From Adineta steineri (taxonomy: Eukaryota; Rotifera; Eurotatoria; Adinetida; Adinetidae): a stretch of 64,000 nucleotides of DNA. Made by a program: the position numbers and the translations under genes. The stretch's first letter is position 1. Each line of letters starts with the position of its first letter. Below the pieces are notes generated by a model. It saw nothing but the letters and a program-made list of their open reading frames with translations. It had not been told where the DNA came from and ran no database searches. The stretch covers positions 607,788-671,787 of the forward strand of contig CAJNOI010000013.1 in the NCBI GenBank assembly GCA_905250115.1. The letters are read 5' to 3'. Shown piece after piece: positions 50,701-61,740 of the stretch.

Positions 50701-51311
50701 CTTTTTATCATATGAATAATCATATAATTCCTTTTAATCTATTCTCTAGACAATATAGCAATCCACCACAAGAAAATCAAATAACACCAACTGGATTTGA
50801 TACTTGCAATAATATTTCACCACAGGTAGATATTCTACTTCAGGATGTTTTTCAGAGAATAGCATTCTATGAAATCTAAAAGTGTTCAGTAGTTAATTGA
50901 TAGTCGCATAAACTATGTTAGATTATTATATTTCATACAGTGGATAAGTGATTTATCTAGAGAAAGGGCAGAGATGGCGGCGCCCTCCCGAAGAACGATT
51001 CTACCTTCCTGAAAATCGCAATTTTTGTGCTTATACCATGTATTTGCCCTCCCGGAAATCGCGATCGCACTCTCGAAAGGAAAAACCTAGATAAAACACT
51101 GCAGTGGATGCTGCATCTGTATAGTTTCTTGTATTGAAATTATTACTATGAAGTTTTTGAAGCATGCTTGTCGTTCTTGACAAGAGCGGACAGTTCTTTA
51201 TAGATACTGTAGAGAACTTTGCAAGTATAAGTTAGTCAATTAATCATCATAAATCATTTTATATTTTAGTCGAAATCAACAGTAGTCCCAAGTAATATGT
51301 ATGCACCATAA
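44705..51311 (+). CDS. Unrecognised Ser/Thr-rich protein with coiled coil and Pro/Tyr-rich C-terminus
   Basis: Thirteen exons: 44705-45038, 45411-45580, 45633-46068, 46935-47430, 47488-47585, 47634-47690, 48539-48619, 48680-49019, 49081-49226, 49278-49592, 50309-50696, 50750-50825 and 51270-51311. All phases agree, giving 992 residues. No family recognised. The N-terminus has poly-Ser and a basic patch (RKRNGSSLSNIKKIRR). The middle is Ser/Thr/Asn-rich with more basic patches (IQRLKKRRKDGQ). Exons 8-10 look helical (IVNELIKGAKGLDKLSCSLV, IRLTVEKQNEKIENFQKELE). The last 170 residues are Pro/Tyr/Gln-rich (QQQPPPPPVTYHPRYSHPSA). Basic patches suggest a nuclear protein; this is inference. The ATG at 50311 could instead start a separate gene, but splicing across the 716-nt intron is in frame. 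Introns 3 and 6 each carry a transposon. Confidence 0.7.
46170..46440. mobile_element. hAT-like MITE with 8-bp target duplication
   Basis: Starts CAGCGTTGGAACCGGTCCGG and its other end reads, reverse-complemented, CAGAGTTGGAACCGGACGG. It is flanked by GTTCACAG (46162-46169) and GTTCACAT (46441-46448), 7 of 8 identical. At 271 bp it is non-coding and far more G/C-rich than its intron. The 8-bp duplication and CAG-type ends fit the hAT superfamily. Confidence 0.85.
48201..48404. mobile_element. hAT-like MITE flanked by AGGAACACG duplication
   Basis: Ends CAGGGGCGTTGCGAC and, reverse-complemented, CAAGGGCGTAGCGAGG. Identical 9-mers AGGAACACG lie at 48192-48200 and 48405-48413. If one base is chance this is an 8-bp hAT duplication; a 9-bp duplication would instead suggest a Mutator-like element. 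At 204 bp it is G/C-rich with no coding sequence, and sits in intron 6 of the unrecognised gene. Confidence 0.85.
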
Positions 51312-52035
51312 TTCGAAGCAAGAAAGAAAAAACAATGTCCGTACGATCTATTTATTGTTGTATACTGTATCAGAATACAACATATTTTTTCTTTTTTTTT
51401 CTTCATATATATATATATATACAGGTGCTTGTTTCGTTATTGTCATTTAATGTTTTATGTACTCGCACGCTGTACATCTGCTTCACGTTATTTGTCTCTC
51501 TCTTTTTCTTTCTCGCGCTATTTATTTAAATATTTTCTTCTATGCATGAGATGATTTTTCTGTTATTATTATTATGCTGCTTCTTTCAGTTTTTTTCTTC
51601 ATAAAAACCAAGTATCATTTTTGTGTTTTTTCTCTCTCTCTCTCTTTCTCATAGATTAGTAAGAACAGCAATGAGATTGTTTCATGTATGGTGTACATAT
51701 CTATTCTATAAATAACACATCGAAAAAAGAAAGGAAACTATTCATATTAATTGTTATTTCTATTTGTTTTTCTTTTCTGTTCTTATATTCAATAATTGAT
51801 TTTGTCGAAAAAAACAAACAAACATATAAGAACATATTATTGATATATATGTATACTTCCAATTCTTTTTTTCTGTTTATTACCGGTGATAAATCCACCT
51901 TGCATTGCTTTTTTGTTTTTTTGTTCAATTGATTTCGTCCGTCCTTATGCCTTTCTTTCCGTGTGCTTATATATATATATATATACATATATATATTAAT
52001 TATATGAATAAAAAACGAAACTATAAATAAAAAAA
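51312..52035. other. Convergent intergenic region, 0.7 kb
   Basis: 3' flanks of the unrecognised gene (plus) and HIBADH (minus). Contains (AT)n microsatellite runs near 51405 and 51970 and long T/C tracts. No gene seen. Confidence 0.6.
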
Positions 52036-53692
52036 TTATTCTTTATTAAGATATTGGAACACAACACTAAAATCTTTTTTATTCAATCCATTCGAACATA
52101 TTTCTTGATAAAATTTTGTAGCATGTTCAGTTAAAGGAGTCATCGCTTGAACATCTTTTGCTGCATCTAGAAAAAGATAATCAAAATGATTCATATAAGA
52201 AGAAATAAAAAAATACCAAGAGCAATTAAAAGATCTTTTGTCATTAGTTCACTTGCAAAACCACCCTGATAATTATTATTTGATGGAATATTTGGAATAA
52301 TACCAGGACATGGATTATAACTTTGACTTGACCAACATTGACCAGTTGATGAATTAATTAATTCATTTAAAACTTTTTTCTCAAGACCAAGTCTGCATAA
52401 GTATCAATTAAGAAATGAAATGATAACTATCATCCTTACTTTATACCGAGATTCATTGCTTCTGAAGTACCTATCATACTTTTAAAGAAAAAAACGTTTA
52501 AATAAATCGAAGTTCTAAAGATTACCTAGGCGCTAGGACAGAACGTCGCGTGGACAAAACGTCGCAGCTCATTTCAGGGTTCAAAACGAATTGCTAGTAA
52601 ACCTTTGATGTTGGACAGTATATGTACGTGAGATGTGGATATTCGATGCACCCTCGCATACACTTTCGCCCTTACCCACACTGAGCCCTACGCTTGAGAC
52701 GTATTGTTTATGCAAATTTCTGTCCGGTCGCCATTATCCAGTGGCGAATTTAGAGGGGGTGATCGTCCCCCATTCCAAATCTTTTTTTGATTTTTCACAG
52801 CAAAAACGAACGAAAAAATAGGTTCACACTACTTCGATTGTACTCAAAAACTAGCTTTTAGCCAAAATCGCCCCCCCTCCAAAACCTTAGATCCACCACT
52901 GTCATTACCTAATAGCTGCAAGTAGGTTATTACAAATCTTAGCTGCAAGTCCACTACCATTAGTACCAGCACGTACAATATTCTTTCCCATTTTAGCGAG
53001 AATTGGTTTAATAGATTTAAAATCATCTAATTCACAACCGACCATAAATGTTAGAGTACCTTGTTGTGCACCAATGACTCCTAGCGAAAAATATAAATGA
53101 AAAATTGAACAGAAGAAAAAACCTATAATACGAACCACCGGAAACAGGTGCATCAATAAAATGAAGTTTTTCATTTTGAGCTATTTTAGCTAATTCTTTG
53201 GATGTTCGTAAATCAATTGTACTACAATCAATAATAAATGTACCTTTTCTTGCTAATCTAATTAAAAAAGTCAAATAAATTTCTTTGAAAATATATATTC
53301 GAAATGTTTTACGGAAAAATATTTGATTGACAAACATTACGTACAATGTCTCCATTTGGCAACATTAAAATAATAAAATCTGATTGTTGTATAACATATT
53401 CTGGTTTATTTGCTATGTTAACATGTTCTTAAATACACAGAAAAATTAAATTTTATGTGAATTTTTAAATATAAGAATTTACTATATTCTTTAAAATAAT
53501 CAAATGTTTTTGAATCTGTATCAAATATTGTAACATTATGATTAACTTTAAGAAGATTTATCACCATATGTTTACCCATATTACCAAGACCAAAAAACCC
53601 AATCGATGCCTTTTTTTATTATAGAAATTAATCATCAAGCTATATTTAAATTTTCTTATACGTACATATCGAGTTAATGATAAATACACCAT
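52036..53692 (-). CDS. HIBADH: 3-hydroxyisobutyrate dehydrogenase
   Basis: Eight exons: 53692-53666, 53609-53483, 53427-53313, 53257-53136, 53080-52909, 52478-52440, 52392-52217 and 52166-52036. They total exactly 302 residues. The enzyme oxidises 3-hydroxyisobutyrate to methylmalonate semialdehyde with NAD+ in mitochondrial valine breakdown. Seen: Rossmann motif [26 protein letters not shown], substrate loop [21 protein letters not shown], catalytic Lys in [14 protein letters not shown] and [11 protein letters not shown]. The N-terminus before the Rossmann motif is only about 10 residues, so a mitochondrial presequence is short or lies on an unseen upstream exon. Intron 5 (404 nt) is much longer than the others and contains a transposon abutting its donor site. 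The related family members GLYR1 and L-threonate dehydrogenase are less likely given the full-length match. Confidence 0.92.
52739..52901. mobile_element. hAT-like MITE next to the HIBADH exon 5 donor
   Basis: Ends CAGTGGCGAATTTAGAGG and, reverse-complemented, CAGTGGTGGATCTAAGG. Flanking octamers CCATTATC (52731-52738) and TCATTACC (52902-52909) match at 6 of 8. The right octamer contains the splice donor of exon 5 (GGTAATGA on the coding strand), so the insertion lies 7 nt inside the intron. 163 bp, non-coding. Confidence 0.75.
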
Positions 53693-54149
53693 GATACTTC
53701 AAAAAATAATCGTAAATGAAAATACCAATACTTTATAGTATCTGTCGAAATGTCAAGAATGTTTGTAAAATGATTATTAAACGAGCTGAAATGCATCTAC
53801 TTCATAAAAGTGATGAATATTTTTTTTTTACTCAAGGAAAAATATAAAGGTTCACATAGATTTTTATCACCTTGAATAAGTTGCATAGTGATCATGAATT
53901 GTTTTATTTAAATATAAGAATGATTGAAATCTAGCGCTATCTATTGTCATGCATTCTAACATGTTCTTATCATTTAACCAAACATTTATAGAATAATTAA
54001 ATAAATGAGTAAACCCATAGAAACTATGTAATATTATTATTTTATAGATCAATATCTAAAGGGAAATTTTATAGTTCATATTTATATTAATAATTATAGA
54101 AATCGATAAAATATTGAATTAAAAATGTATTTATTTTTAGAAAATAAAA
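53693..54149. other. Divergent intergenic region between HIBADH and arfaptin
   Basis: 457 bp of A/T-rich DNA with the starts of both genes facing outward, so probably a shared promoter. TATTTTTAG at 54132-54140, ten bases before the arfaptin ATG, is a strong splice-acceptor-like sequence, compatible with a non-coding first exon or a trans-spliced leader. Confidence 0.5.
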
Positions 54150-55542
54150 ATGACTTCTTTTGCTAGTGCATTTGGTTCGTCAAGTCCTGATGCAAATAGT
54201 TTAAATAATGGAGAAACTAATTTAAATAATTCAGCTGAAAGTCATCAAGAAGAATCAAAGAATTTTTCAAGTATAGATCTCGATCAACAATCAACACCAC
54301 CATCATCATCATCACAGCTTCAAAAGCAACATTCATCTTATGTTAGTCTAACTGATGCAGCTACATTTCATACTGATTCAAATGTTACAACTAACAATAC
54401 TGCACGTATTCCAATATCATCATCATCTCAAGATTTTCCTTCGAATTATTCAACAAATACAACAATTGATACATCTTCAATATTATCTGATAAACGTATT
54501 TCTATTCCTGATATGTCGAAAATATCAGCATCATCTGCTGCAGCTGTTGCTGCTGTTGGACCAACTATTGATAAATTAAAACAATGGGGTCTTTCAACAT
54601 ATAAATGTACAAAACAAACACTTTATGAAAAATTAGGTAAAACAATACGTACAGTTGATGTTGAACTTGAAAGTCAAATTGAGGTTTGAAAAGAAAATAT
54701 TATAAAAATTCAAGATTAAATTTTTTTTCTTTTAGCAACTACGAGAAACTAAACGTCGATATGAAAATGTACTTGCTTTAGCACGAAGTTATGCCAATCA
54801 TTTTTCAAATTTATTAAATACACAAAGAGCTTTAAGTAAATACAAAAATTCGGATTTATTTTTTGTTTCTAATATCATTTCTTCTATTTTGTAATTAAGG
54901 TGATACATTTCTTGACTTAAAACATAAATCATTTAATTTATGTGATGAATACGGTTATAATGCTGATACTCAAAATTTATTAGTACGACATGGTGAAATT
55001 TTAATGGGTGCATTGAATTATTTTATATCAACGCTTGATACACTTTGTAATAAAACAATTGAAGATACAATTACTACTATTCGACTTTATGAAACGTCGA
55101 GGTACGATATAAAAAACAACTCTTACTGTATTCTATACATAATAATTATATAAATATCTTTAGATTAGAATATGATGCATGTCGAACAGAAATGGAACTA
55201 CTTTCACCAGGTTCACAATTAAATGAAAAACAACGAGAATTTGAAAAATATAAAGAAAGATATGAAAAATTGAAATGTGATGTCAGTATTAAACTCAAAT
55301 TTCTTGATGAAAATCAGGTTTGAATAAATATTGATTTTTTCTATAATAAAAAACAAAATTTATTTTTCTAGACAAAAGTTATGAAAAAGGAATTACTTCT
55401 TTTTCATAATGCTATTGCGGCTTATTTTTCAGGCAATCAAGCAGCTCTTGATGCAACAATGAAACAATTCAATTTAAAAATTGTAACAAATGGTGATAAT
55501 AGTCAAGAAAAAAAATCGTTTTTAGAACAGTTTCATAACTAG
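54150..55542 (+). CDS. ARFIP: Arfaptin (AH/BAR-domain Arf/Rab effector)
   Basis: Five exons: 54150-54683, 54736-54835, 54900-55101, 55164-55317 and 55372-55542. They join to 386 residues, close to human ARFIP1/2. The first 130 residues are a disordered Ser/Thr/Asn-rich leader. From about 135 the arfaptin-homology BAR domain follows the family closely: KLKQWGLSTYKCTKQTLYEK, RTVDVELESQIEQLRETKRR, FGYNADTQ-like EYGYNADTQNLLVRHGEILM, NKTIEDTITTIRLYE, DVSIKLKFLDENQ and LLFHNAIAAYFSGNQAAL. Arfaptins form curved dimers at the trans-Golgi that bind Arl1, Arf and Rac and help make secretory carriers. AATAAA at 55784-55789 is a likely poly(A) signal. One gene is seen, so it should stand for both vertebrate paralogues. 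Confidence 0.95.
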
Positions 55543-56036
55543 TCTCTCATACATTGTTTGTTTTTCGCAAGGTGATTGAACGTTTTCTTTTTATTGTTTT
55601 ATTATGTTTTTTCTTCCATTGCACGTCTTTTGCTTTTTTCGTTGGACTATCGTGTATTTTTTTTCTTCTTTTGACAAGTCACTTTCTAGATATCATTTTT
55701 GATGGTGTTGTTTTTCTTCTGTCCGATCTCGAATACATATATATTATAATTGACTCTTTTTTTGCTATTGTTGTTCTTTAAAGAATAAAAAGGGGATTAA
55801 ATAAAATCGTATTTATCGTAAAAGAACTTCGAATCGATTAGGAAAAATAAACTCACTGTTTTAAAAATGGATCTAAACAATGAATTGATTAATAATTGAA
55901 GAAAAGTATTCAATATGAACGGTTTATAATCGCTATATAATCAGAAAAAGATATTCAGAATTACGGCTCAAGATCGTTATGATAGCTAAAATGATCTTCT
56001 AACATACTCCATAATATATAGAACAGTCTTATTTAA

Positions 56037-56280
56037 CACGTTGACTGTCCCATGTGAAAAAAATAATACTTGTTGTATGCCCTTCTTTTATTATTTTTAA
56101 TATTATAGTATATTATTTATATTTTTCTGATACATTCTATATTTCAAGAATGGTCGATTAATAACGTCTAGCAAATTCTAGCTTAAAATATCCTATGCTA
56201 CAAGCACGTTATACGTGAAGCGAAGACTTTTTAGTCAAAAGTATCGTGCATCAAATATGATGCATCGGACAGTCAACGTG
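56037..56280. mobile_element. piggyBac-like MITE in a TTAA site
   Basis: A 244-bp element with terminal inverted repeats CACGTTGACTGTCC and GGACAGTCAACGTG, flanked on both sides by TTAA (56033-56036 and 56281-56284). TTAA duplication is the hallmark of piggyBac insertions. The inside is A/T-rich without coding capacity. Confidence 0.85.
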
Positions 56281-56559
56281 TTAAAAACATCAGATTTCCG
56301 GAAGACTGGATTATTTTTATCAATTCATTACTGTCGATGACGACCTCGAATGTATAATCTACATTTGTCTATTTGTTAGTTATACAAAAGAATCAAAAGT
56401 AGTTAACTAGACAGCAGCTACCGGAATTTATTTTTTTAGAATTTTTTAATATTTATTAGAAGAGAAGCCCCATACGTTTTGGAATAAATTCTGCACAATC
56501 TCAAGAATGAGGATGACAACGAGAGTGCGCGACGATCTGGATACAATCAATAAATACTA

Positions 56560-57075
56560 ATAAATCTCCATTAAATAAACTAATAAAACAAAATAACCCC
56601 CGGTAGCCTCGCCCTATTATCGTACAAGTTTCCATGAAATGGCATTTTCCATAATAACCGTTTCTTTTTGTAGAATTTTGGTTTATAATGATATATAAAA
56701 AAGACGGGTATCCCGATGGGAGCGCGATTCTCCCCCTCCCCCCAGTCTTAGAAAAGTTAGATTTTTTTGCTCGCCATTTTATGAACATTTTCGGAAAGTT
56801 TTTAGAAATAATCTTCAAATTTATGAAAAAATTTACAAGAAACGTCGCGAGTTTTTTTGAATTTTGAAAAAATTTGAAAATTTTTTTATAAACTTTGAAA
56901 AGCTCTTGAGAATTTTGAAAGTTATGGGTAACCTGCAGGCATTTCTTAGAAAAATCTTCCAAAATTTCTGTAAAATCTATAAAAATGATTAGAAACTTTT
57001 CAGAGAATATCGCAAAACTCATCGACGTCCTCTCCCCATTTTTTAGATCTCGAGACACCCCTGAGAAAAGAAACA
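56560..57075. repeat. Repeat-like block, unclassified
   Basis: Contains a G/C-rich core near 56700-56750 (CTCCCCCTCCCCCC) and many copies of GAATTTTGAAAAA-type words. It ends with CTCGAGACACCCCTGAG, whose reverse complement starts CTCAGGGGTGTC like some hAT termini. A related block with the same words lies at 61180-61440. Limits are approximate. Confidence 0.4.
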
Positions 57076-58691
57076 AATTGCTATATAAAACGTTTCTTTA
57101 TTCATTCGAATTAATACAGTTTTAATCCGATTAGAGAAATGAACTTGATGAAAAATGCTGTGTAAACATCGTTTTTAATTTCCGTCAAAATTTTGTGTGA
57201 AGACATTTTACATAAGATTAAACGATATTGATCAATGAAAGTGTAAGTTAAAATAAGTAATTCTCTAGGTATTCGTTTAAGAATATAATTAATATATAAA
57301 TCTTCTTTCATTTTATGTTTTTGAAATTAATGAAGAGATTTGTCTGATCTTATCATGAATTATTCTATTAAAATTTTTATCTTTATGATAAATTAAACTG
57401 CGTAAAACAGAAAAAAAAGTAATTGTTTTATCTTAATACGATTGAAATGAACTTTAATCTTGTTTGGAAAAAGAATATTGTACATGATATATTATTCAAA
57501 TATTTGCTTTATCATTAGCCAAAAAAAAGATAATAAATGTTTCAAAAATGAATTAATCAAATATAAAATTTATTCTTTTTGTTATATTATCGGACAAATA
57601 ATCATAACATTGAGATAAAGTCATATTAAGAGAGATTTAATCTTATATTCTATCTGACCTTTTCCTTTTTGTTTCTACCTTAAAAATATGTTTGACCTTC
57701 ATCTATATCTTGTAAGCTGGTGCTGATATGTCTATGATAAATTGATGTTTATTTTATACAGAAACATATTTGAATTGATTTTAATCTTTTCATCAAACAA
57801 TCCGGTGCGAAAAGGTTTCCTTCTCCTCCTCCTCTTCTTCTTTTGAATAAGTAAGTGGTTTATGTGTCAATTCTCTCGATGTGAAATTTAATAATGACAA
57901 TCAATTAATTCTTGTATTTTTTCTTTTTTGAATAAATCAATTGTATAGATATATGAAGATATTTATCATATCAAAAGGCATGAAATTGATCTGTAAAGAA
58001 TTTTTAAAAAAAAAAAGAGAAGACGAAGAAATTTGATCCTTATATTTTATGAAAAGAAAAAGAAAATCTATTTGCTTGATCATTATTAAAATTGAAAAAT
58101 GAGAAAAAGACAGAAGCTTCTTTGATTATAAAATTATGTATATGTCGTTTTTCATTATACTAGTCCATCTTATATAGATATAAAGGGAAAAAGAACGAGT
58201 GTAATCGATTAATGATTGACTATATTGTCTATGTCAGCAGGTGCTGTTATAGTTTGCTGCTTAATCATGCATTCGTAGCCCTTAAGTCAAGCTTATCAAT
58301 GTATACAGATTATATCGCCTGATGAGTTTCTTTCATGAAAAAGGAAAGAAGACGTTCTTAACAAACAAGAGTCTTTTCTTTTAGCATTATAATTGACATG
58401 AAGATGCTCTTTATGTCGATCATATATCACATCACTAACAATTTCCGCTTTTTTCTTCTTCTTCCTCTTCTTCTATTTTATTTCTCTCATTGGTAGATGA
58501 GAAAAAGAAATGTATATATATTTCTTTCGTTTTTTTTTCTCTCTTTCTACATCATCTACCACCAATCAGTATATTCAACCAGTCAAAATAAATGGAAAGA
58601 AAGAAACATTTATTATTTCTCGTTTCTTCTTCTTATACTCTTATAATTTGATTCAATTAACACATTTTAATGTAACAATCATTTCTTGGTA

Positions 58692-60410
58692 ATGTACATC
58701 ATGTCACAAGAACATAGTTCAACAAATGATAGTAATTCATCAATGAATGAATTTTCACCATCATCACCACCACCACCACAATCACAATCACAATCACAAC
58801 AGCCAAGAAATTCTCTTCAATATGATTATGAACAAGATCAACGATTAAATTCAATGAAATTTGAAAAAATAATTTATGATTCAGCACCTATTGCACGTAA
58901 TACAATCGAAAATAATCGAGTGAGAATTGTTAATTATCGTGGTATTAAATTAACATCATTTAATGTTGATGGTCGTCAATTATTATGTTTACCACAAGCA
59001 TTTGATTTTTTTCTTAAAAATTTAGTTGGTGGTTTACATACAGTTTATACAAAATTAAAACGTTTAGAAATTATTCCAATTGTATGTAATGTTGAACAAG
59101 TTAGAATTTTACGTAGTCTTGGTGCTATACAACCAGGTGTTAATCGATGTAAACTTCTTGCACCAAATGAATTCGATATTCTATATGATGATTGTACGAA
59201 TTCAGGGTAAGCAACAAAAAAAAAGAATAAGTCAGAATAAATTATCTCTATTTATAGTTCACGACCAGGTCGACCACCAAAACGTAATTCTTCCTTTCAA
59301 ACAGATGATTATACCGATGAAAAACGTTTAAAATTTGCATCAAATTTATTACTTCATTCATTTTCGGATTATAATAAATATCCTATTCATTCAAACAATA
59401 ATAATTATCTATCAAATTCATCTTCAACAAATGGAAATCATTTATTTTTATATAATACATCAGCATTTACTCCAACATTATTACATTCTCATCAGTCAAA
59501 TAATATTCGATCATCAACAACGACAACAACAACAACACATCAATCGATTTCTTCTAGTAAGTCTAAACGATGACTTTTATTGTTGTCAAAATCTATTTAA
59601 GTATCTGTTTTCTGAATCAGACAGACCGAAAGTAATGGTTTCCTCTTTCACATTCATTAATATCGACATGCAAAATAAATTAAATCATGTCACAAAAGAG
59701 CTACAATAGATACCCTTTAGCAATGATTACTTTTGGAAATTAATCATGAATAGACACAAAGATCAGATAAAAAAAATTCTTTTTTTTTTTTGTTACAGAT
59801 CAATCACGCTCTTTTACTATTGATGCAATGCTTAGTAATAATCGAGGTACTTTGTTCTTTATTAATAATATAAGATTGATAACCTTCTTTATTCTTATCT
59901 ATTAGATCGTTTAACAAAACCTATTGATCTATCAATGACGACTATCGACCAAGCATCATCAATATTATCTGCACCCACACCACCGCCACAACCATCAACA
60001 ACAGCAGCAGCGTCTGTAAATTTTTTTCATATAAAAAATATGATAGAATTAACAATAGAAAATGCTCGTCTACGTGAAAAACAACTTGAAACTGAAATTA
60101 GTAAAGTTGATACAATAAGTTTTTTTCTTAGAAAATTCATTTTTTTTTATTTTAGCTGATCTTAAAACTGAAATAACAAAAGAACAAGATTGTAGACAAA
60201 AACTTGAACAAGATTTTCTTCAATTACAACGTGTTCGAAGTAATAACAAAAAGAAGAAGATGGAAATAATTCAAATCTTTTTAATTTATTTTAGATATTC
60301 TAATCAAGAAATTAAAACGTCTTAATCGATCAAATGGTTGTTCGAATAGTAAAACTAATCTACTAGATAAATCACCATCGAATAATACAATACAAATTGA
60401 ATCAATTTAA
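58692..60410 (+). CDS. DACH: Dachshund (SKI/SNO/DAC-family transcription cofactor)
   Basis: Six exons: 58692-59206, 59258-59556, 59799-59846, 59906-60100, 60156-60239 and 60295-60410. They sum to 418 residues, about 409 if translation starts at the next ATG, 58701. The N-terminal DachBox-N/DD1 domain is unmistakable: GIKLTSFNVDGRQLLCLPQA, FDFFLKNLVGGLHTVYTKLK, CNVEQVRILRSLGAIQPGVN, ILYDDCTNSGSRPGRPPKR. The C-terminal coiled coil DD2 is in exons 4-5 (NMIELTIENARLREKQLE and EITKEQDCRQKLEQDF). Between them is a His/Asn/Ser/Thr-rich linker, much shorter than in vertebrates, so the protein is compact. Dachshund is a nuclear repressor/cofactor acting with Six and Eya in eye, limb and neural development. 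The exact start codon is uncertain. Confidence 0.95.
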
Positions 60411-61740
60411 TTATAAACTAAACTAAATTATTATATATATATATAAATCTTCAGCTTTTTCTTCTCTCTTTTTTTTTTGTCATTTTATCTGTCTTTGTTT
60501 ATTTATCAAATATTCATATTCAAGAAACTATAATCACAAAATTTTGAATTAAAGATCTTCAAACAACAACTATGCTTGTATTGTATTATCAGAAATTGAA
60601 TCATAGAAAGATTTTAACCTCTCTCCTTCCACTGATTCTTTTAAAGAAACGATTTTTGTTTTATATGCATACTCACTGTCGGAACTAATTATTGTTAATC
60701 TAAAATATATGTAGAGATCATTCATAAATGAAAATTCAACCAGTTCTGCAATAACATTACATTCAGTATACGAAGGTCTTGAATAGTTCTTTGAAATTTT
60801 ACTATTAGTAGTTATTTGGAAGTTTTAAATAGAATGCATAACTAGGGAACTGCAAAGTGGTCCCGGACCGGGACCAAGACTAAAATTGTTAGCTAATTCC
60901 TCAATGTTTTTATCAAGTATGAGACCAGACATTGTCTTATTTCTTTTTTTTTCTTTAATTAAAAATTGACAAATGTGTTATTTTATAGTTCAAGAAAAAC
61001 CGTATAGATTGAATTTACAATTGAAAAAGCGAGAGTTTTCGTGAATTTCATATTTTTTTTGCATAGATGAAGACAACACCAGAACTATTCTTAAGCTTTT
61101 ATCAAGACCAGGACTACCAGGAGCGGGACCGGGACCAAAAAAAGTGATTTTGCAGTTCCCTATGCATAACTCCCTATATTAGAAGCCCCCATGGGCTTCC
61201 AATTTGCCCACCGTTTATAATTTCTGGAGAGGGCTTCTATTAAGTCCCAAAAAATTTCCATAGATCATGATAAGGAAATCGATTCGAAAGATTTCCAAGG
61301 TTTTCGCGATTTTTCAGAAGATTTTAGGCAGTTTTTGGAGATTTAAGTGCAGTCGGATAGGAGTGAGTCGAAATTTCACCTTAAAATCGAGAAATTTTAA
61401 CAGTTTTAGTAGGAAAATTCGAAAAAAATCTGAAAAATGTTAAAATTTATTTTAAAAAAATTAGGGGAGTTAGGGCAATCGTATTTTAATGTACTATAAA
61501 ATGAAAAGATATTATTTTGATAATGATCATAAATCTGAATGCAATTTGTAAGACTAATCGATCGAATATCAACATATAACTGTAAGTGAACATTTGAATT
61601 GTATCTTTCGTTGCTGACATCTATCACAATATATTTACCTATGGTTTAAAATTTCGTTCCAATTGAATATAAATATCAAAAGGTGAACGAAAAAAAAGAA
61701 AGCAATATAACTCATTTGATTGAAGAACAATCAAATAAAA
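60411..61740. other. 1.3-kb spacer between Dachshund and PIG-X
   Basis: Dachshund 3' flank, then a complete hAT-like MITE (60843-61162) and a repeat-like stretch (about 61180-61440) starting with the palindrome GAAGCCCCCATGGGCTTC. The last 300 bp precede the PIG-X start. No gene seen. Confidence 0.6.
60843..61162. mobile_element. hAT-like MITE with perfect 8-bp target duplication
   Basis: 320 bp bounded by TAGGGAACTGCAAA and, at the other end, TTTTGCAGTTCCCTA. Flanked by identical octamers TGCATAAC at 60835-60842 and 61163-61170. Subterminal GGTCCCGGACCGGGACC and GGGACCGGGACC words extend the symmetry. TAGGG ends plus an 8-bp duplication fit hAT. The intact duplication suggests a recent insertion. 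Confidence 0.9.

Larger units (their letters stand above)
55543..58691. other. 3.1-kb spacer between arfaptin and Dachshund
   Basis: Begins with the arfaptin 3' UTR. It contains a TTAA-flanked MITE (56037-56280) and a repeat-like, more G/C-rich block at about 56560-57075 made of GAATTTTGAAAAATTT-type words. An open frame across that block has no protein similarity. The last 1.6 kb should hold the Dachshund promoter; no element is recognised. Confidence 0.6.

Noticed and set aside
50311-51311. ATG at 50311 considered as the start of a separate Pro/Tyr-rich gene.
   Set aside because: Donor at 49593 and acceptor at 50308 join in phase 1 and keep the frame, and no stop or poly(A) signal closes the upstream exons. 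Kept as one gene, with this doubt noted.
51405-51425. (AT)n runs here and near 42100, 51970 and 62830 as possible regulatory or origin elements.
   Set aside because: Ordinary microsatellites in an A/T-rich genome.
52446-52478. HIBADH exon 6 ending at GTATAA (52446).
   Set aside because: That phase cannot join exon 7. The donor GTAAGG at 52439 gives NLGIKLGLE, as in the family.
53258-53340. HIBADH exon 3 ending at the GTACGT or GTAATG donor near 53338.
   Set aside because: Those joins break the frame or delete about 10 residues. The donor at 53312 restores the expected family length.
56501-57076. 191-codon minus-strand open frame.
   Set aside because: Lies in a repeat-like block of GAATTTTGAAAAA words. 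The Phe/Lys-rich translation has no protein pattern and no splice partners.
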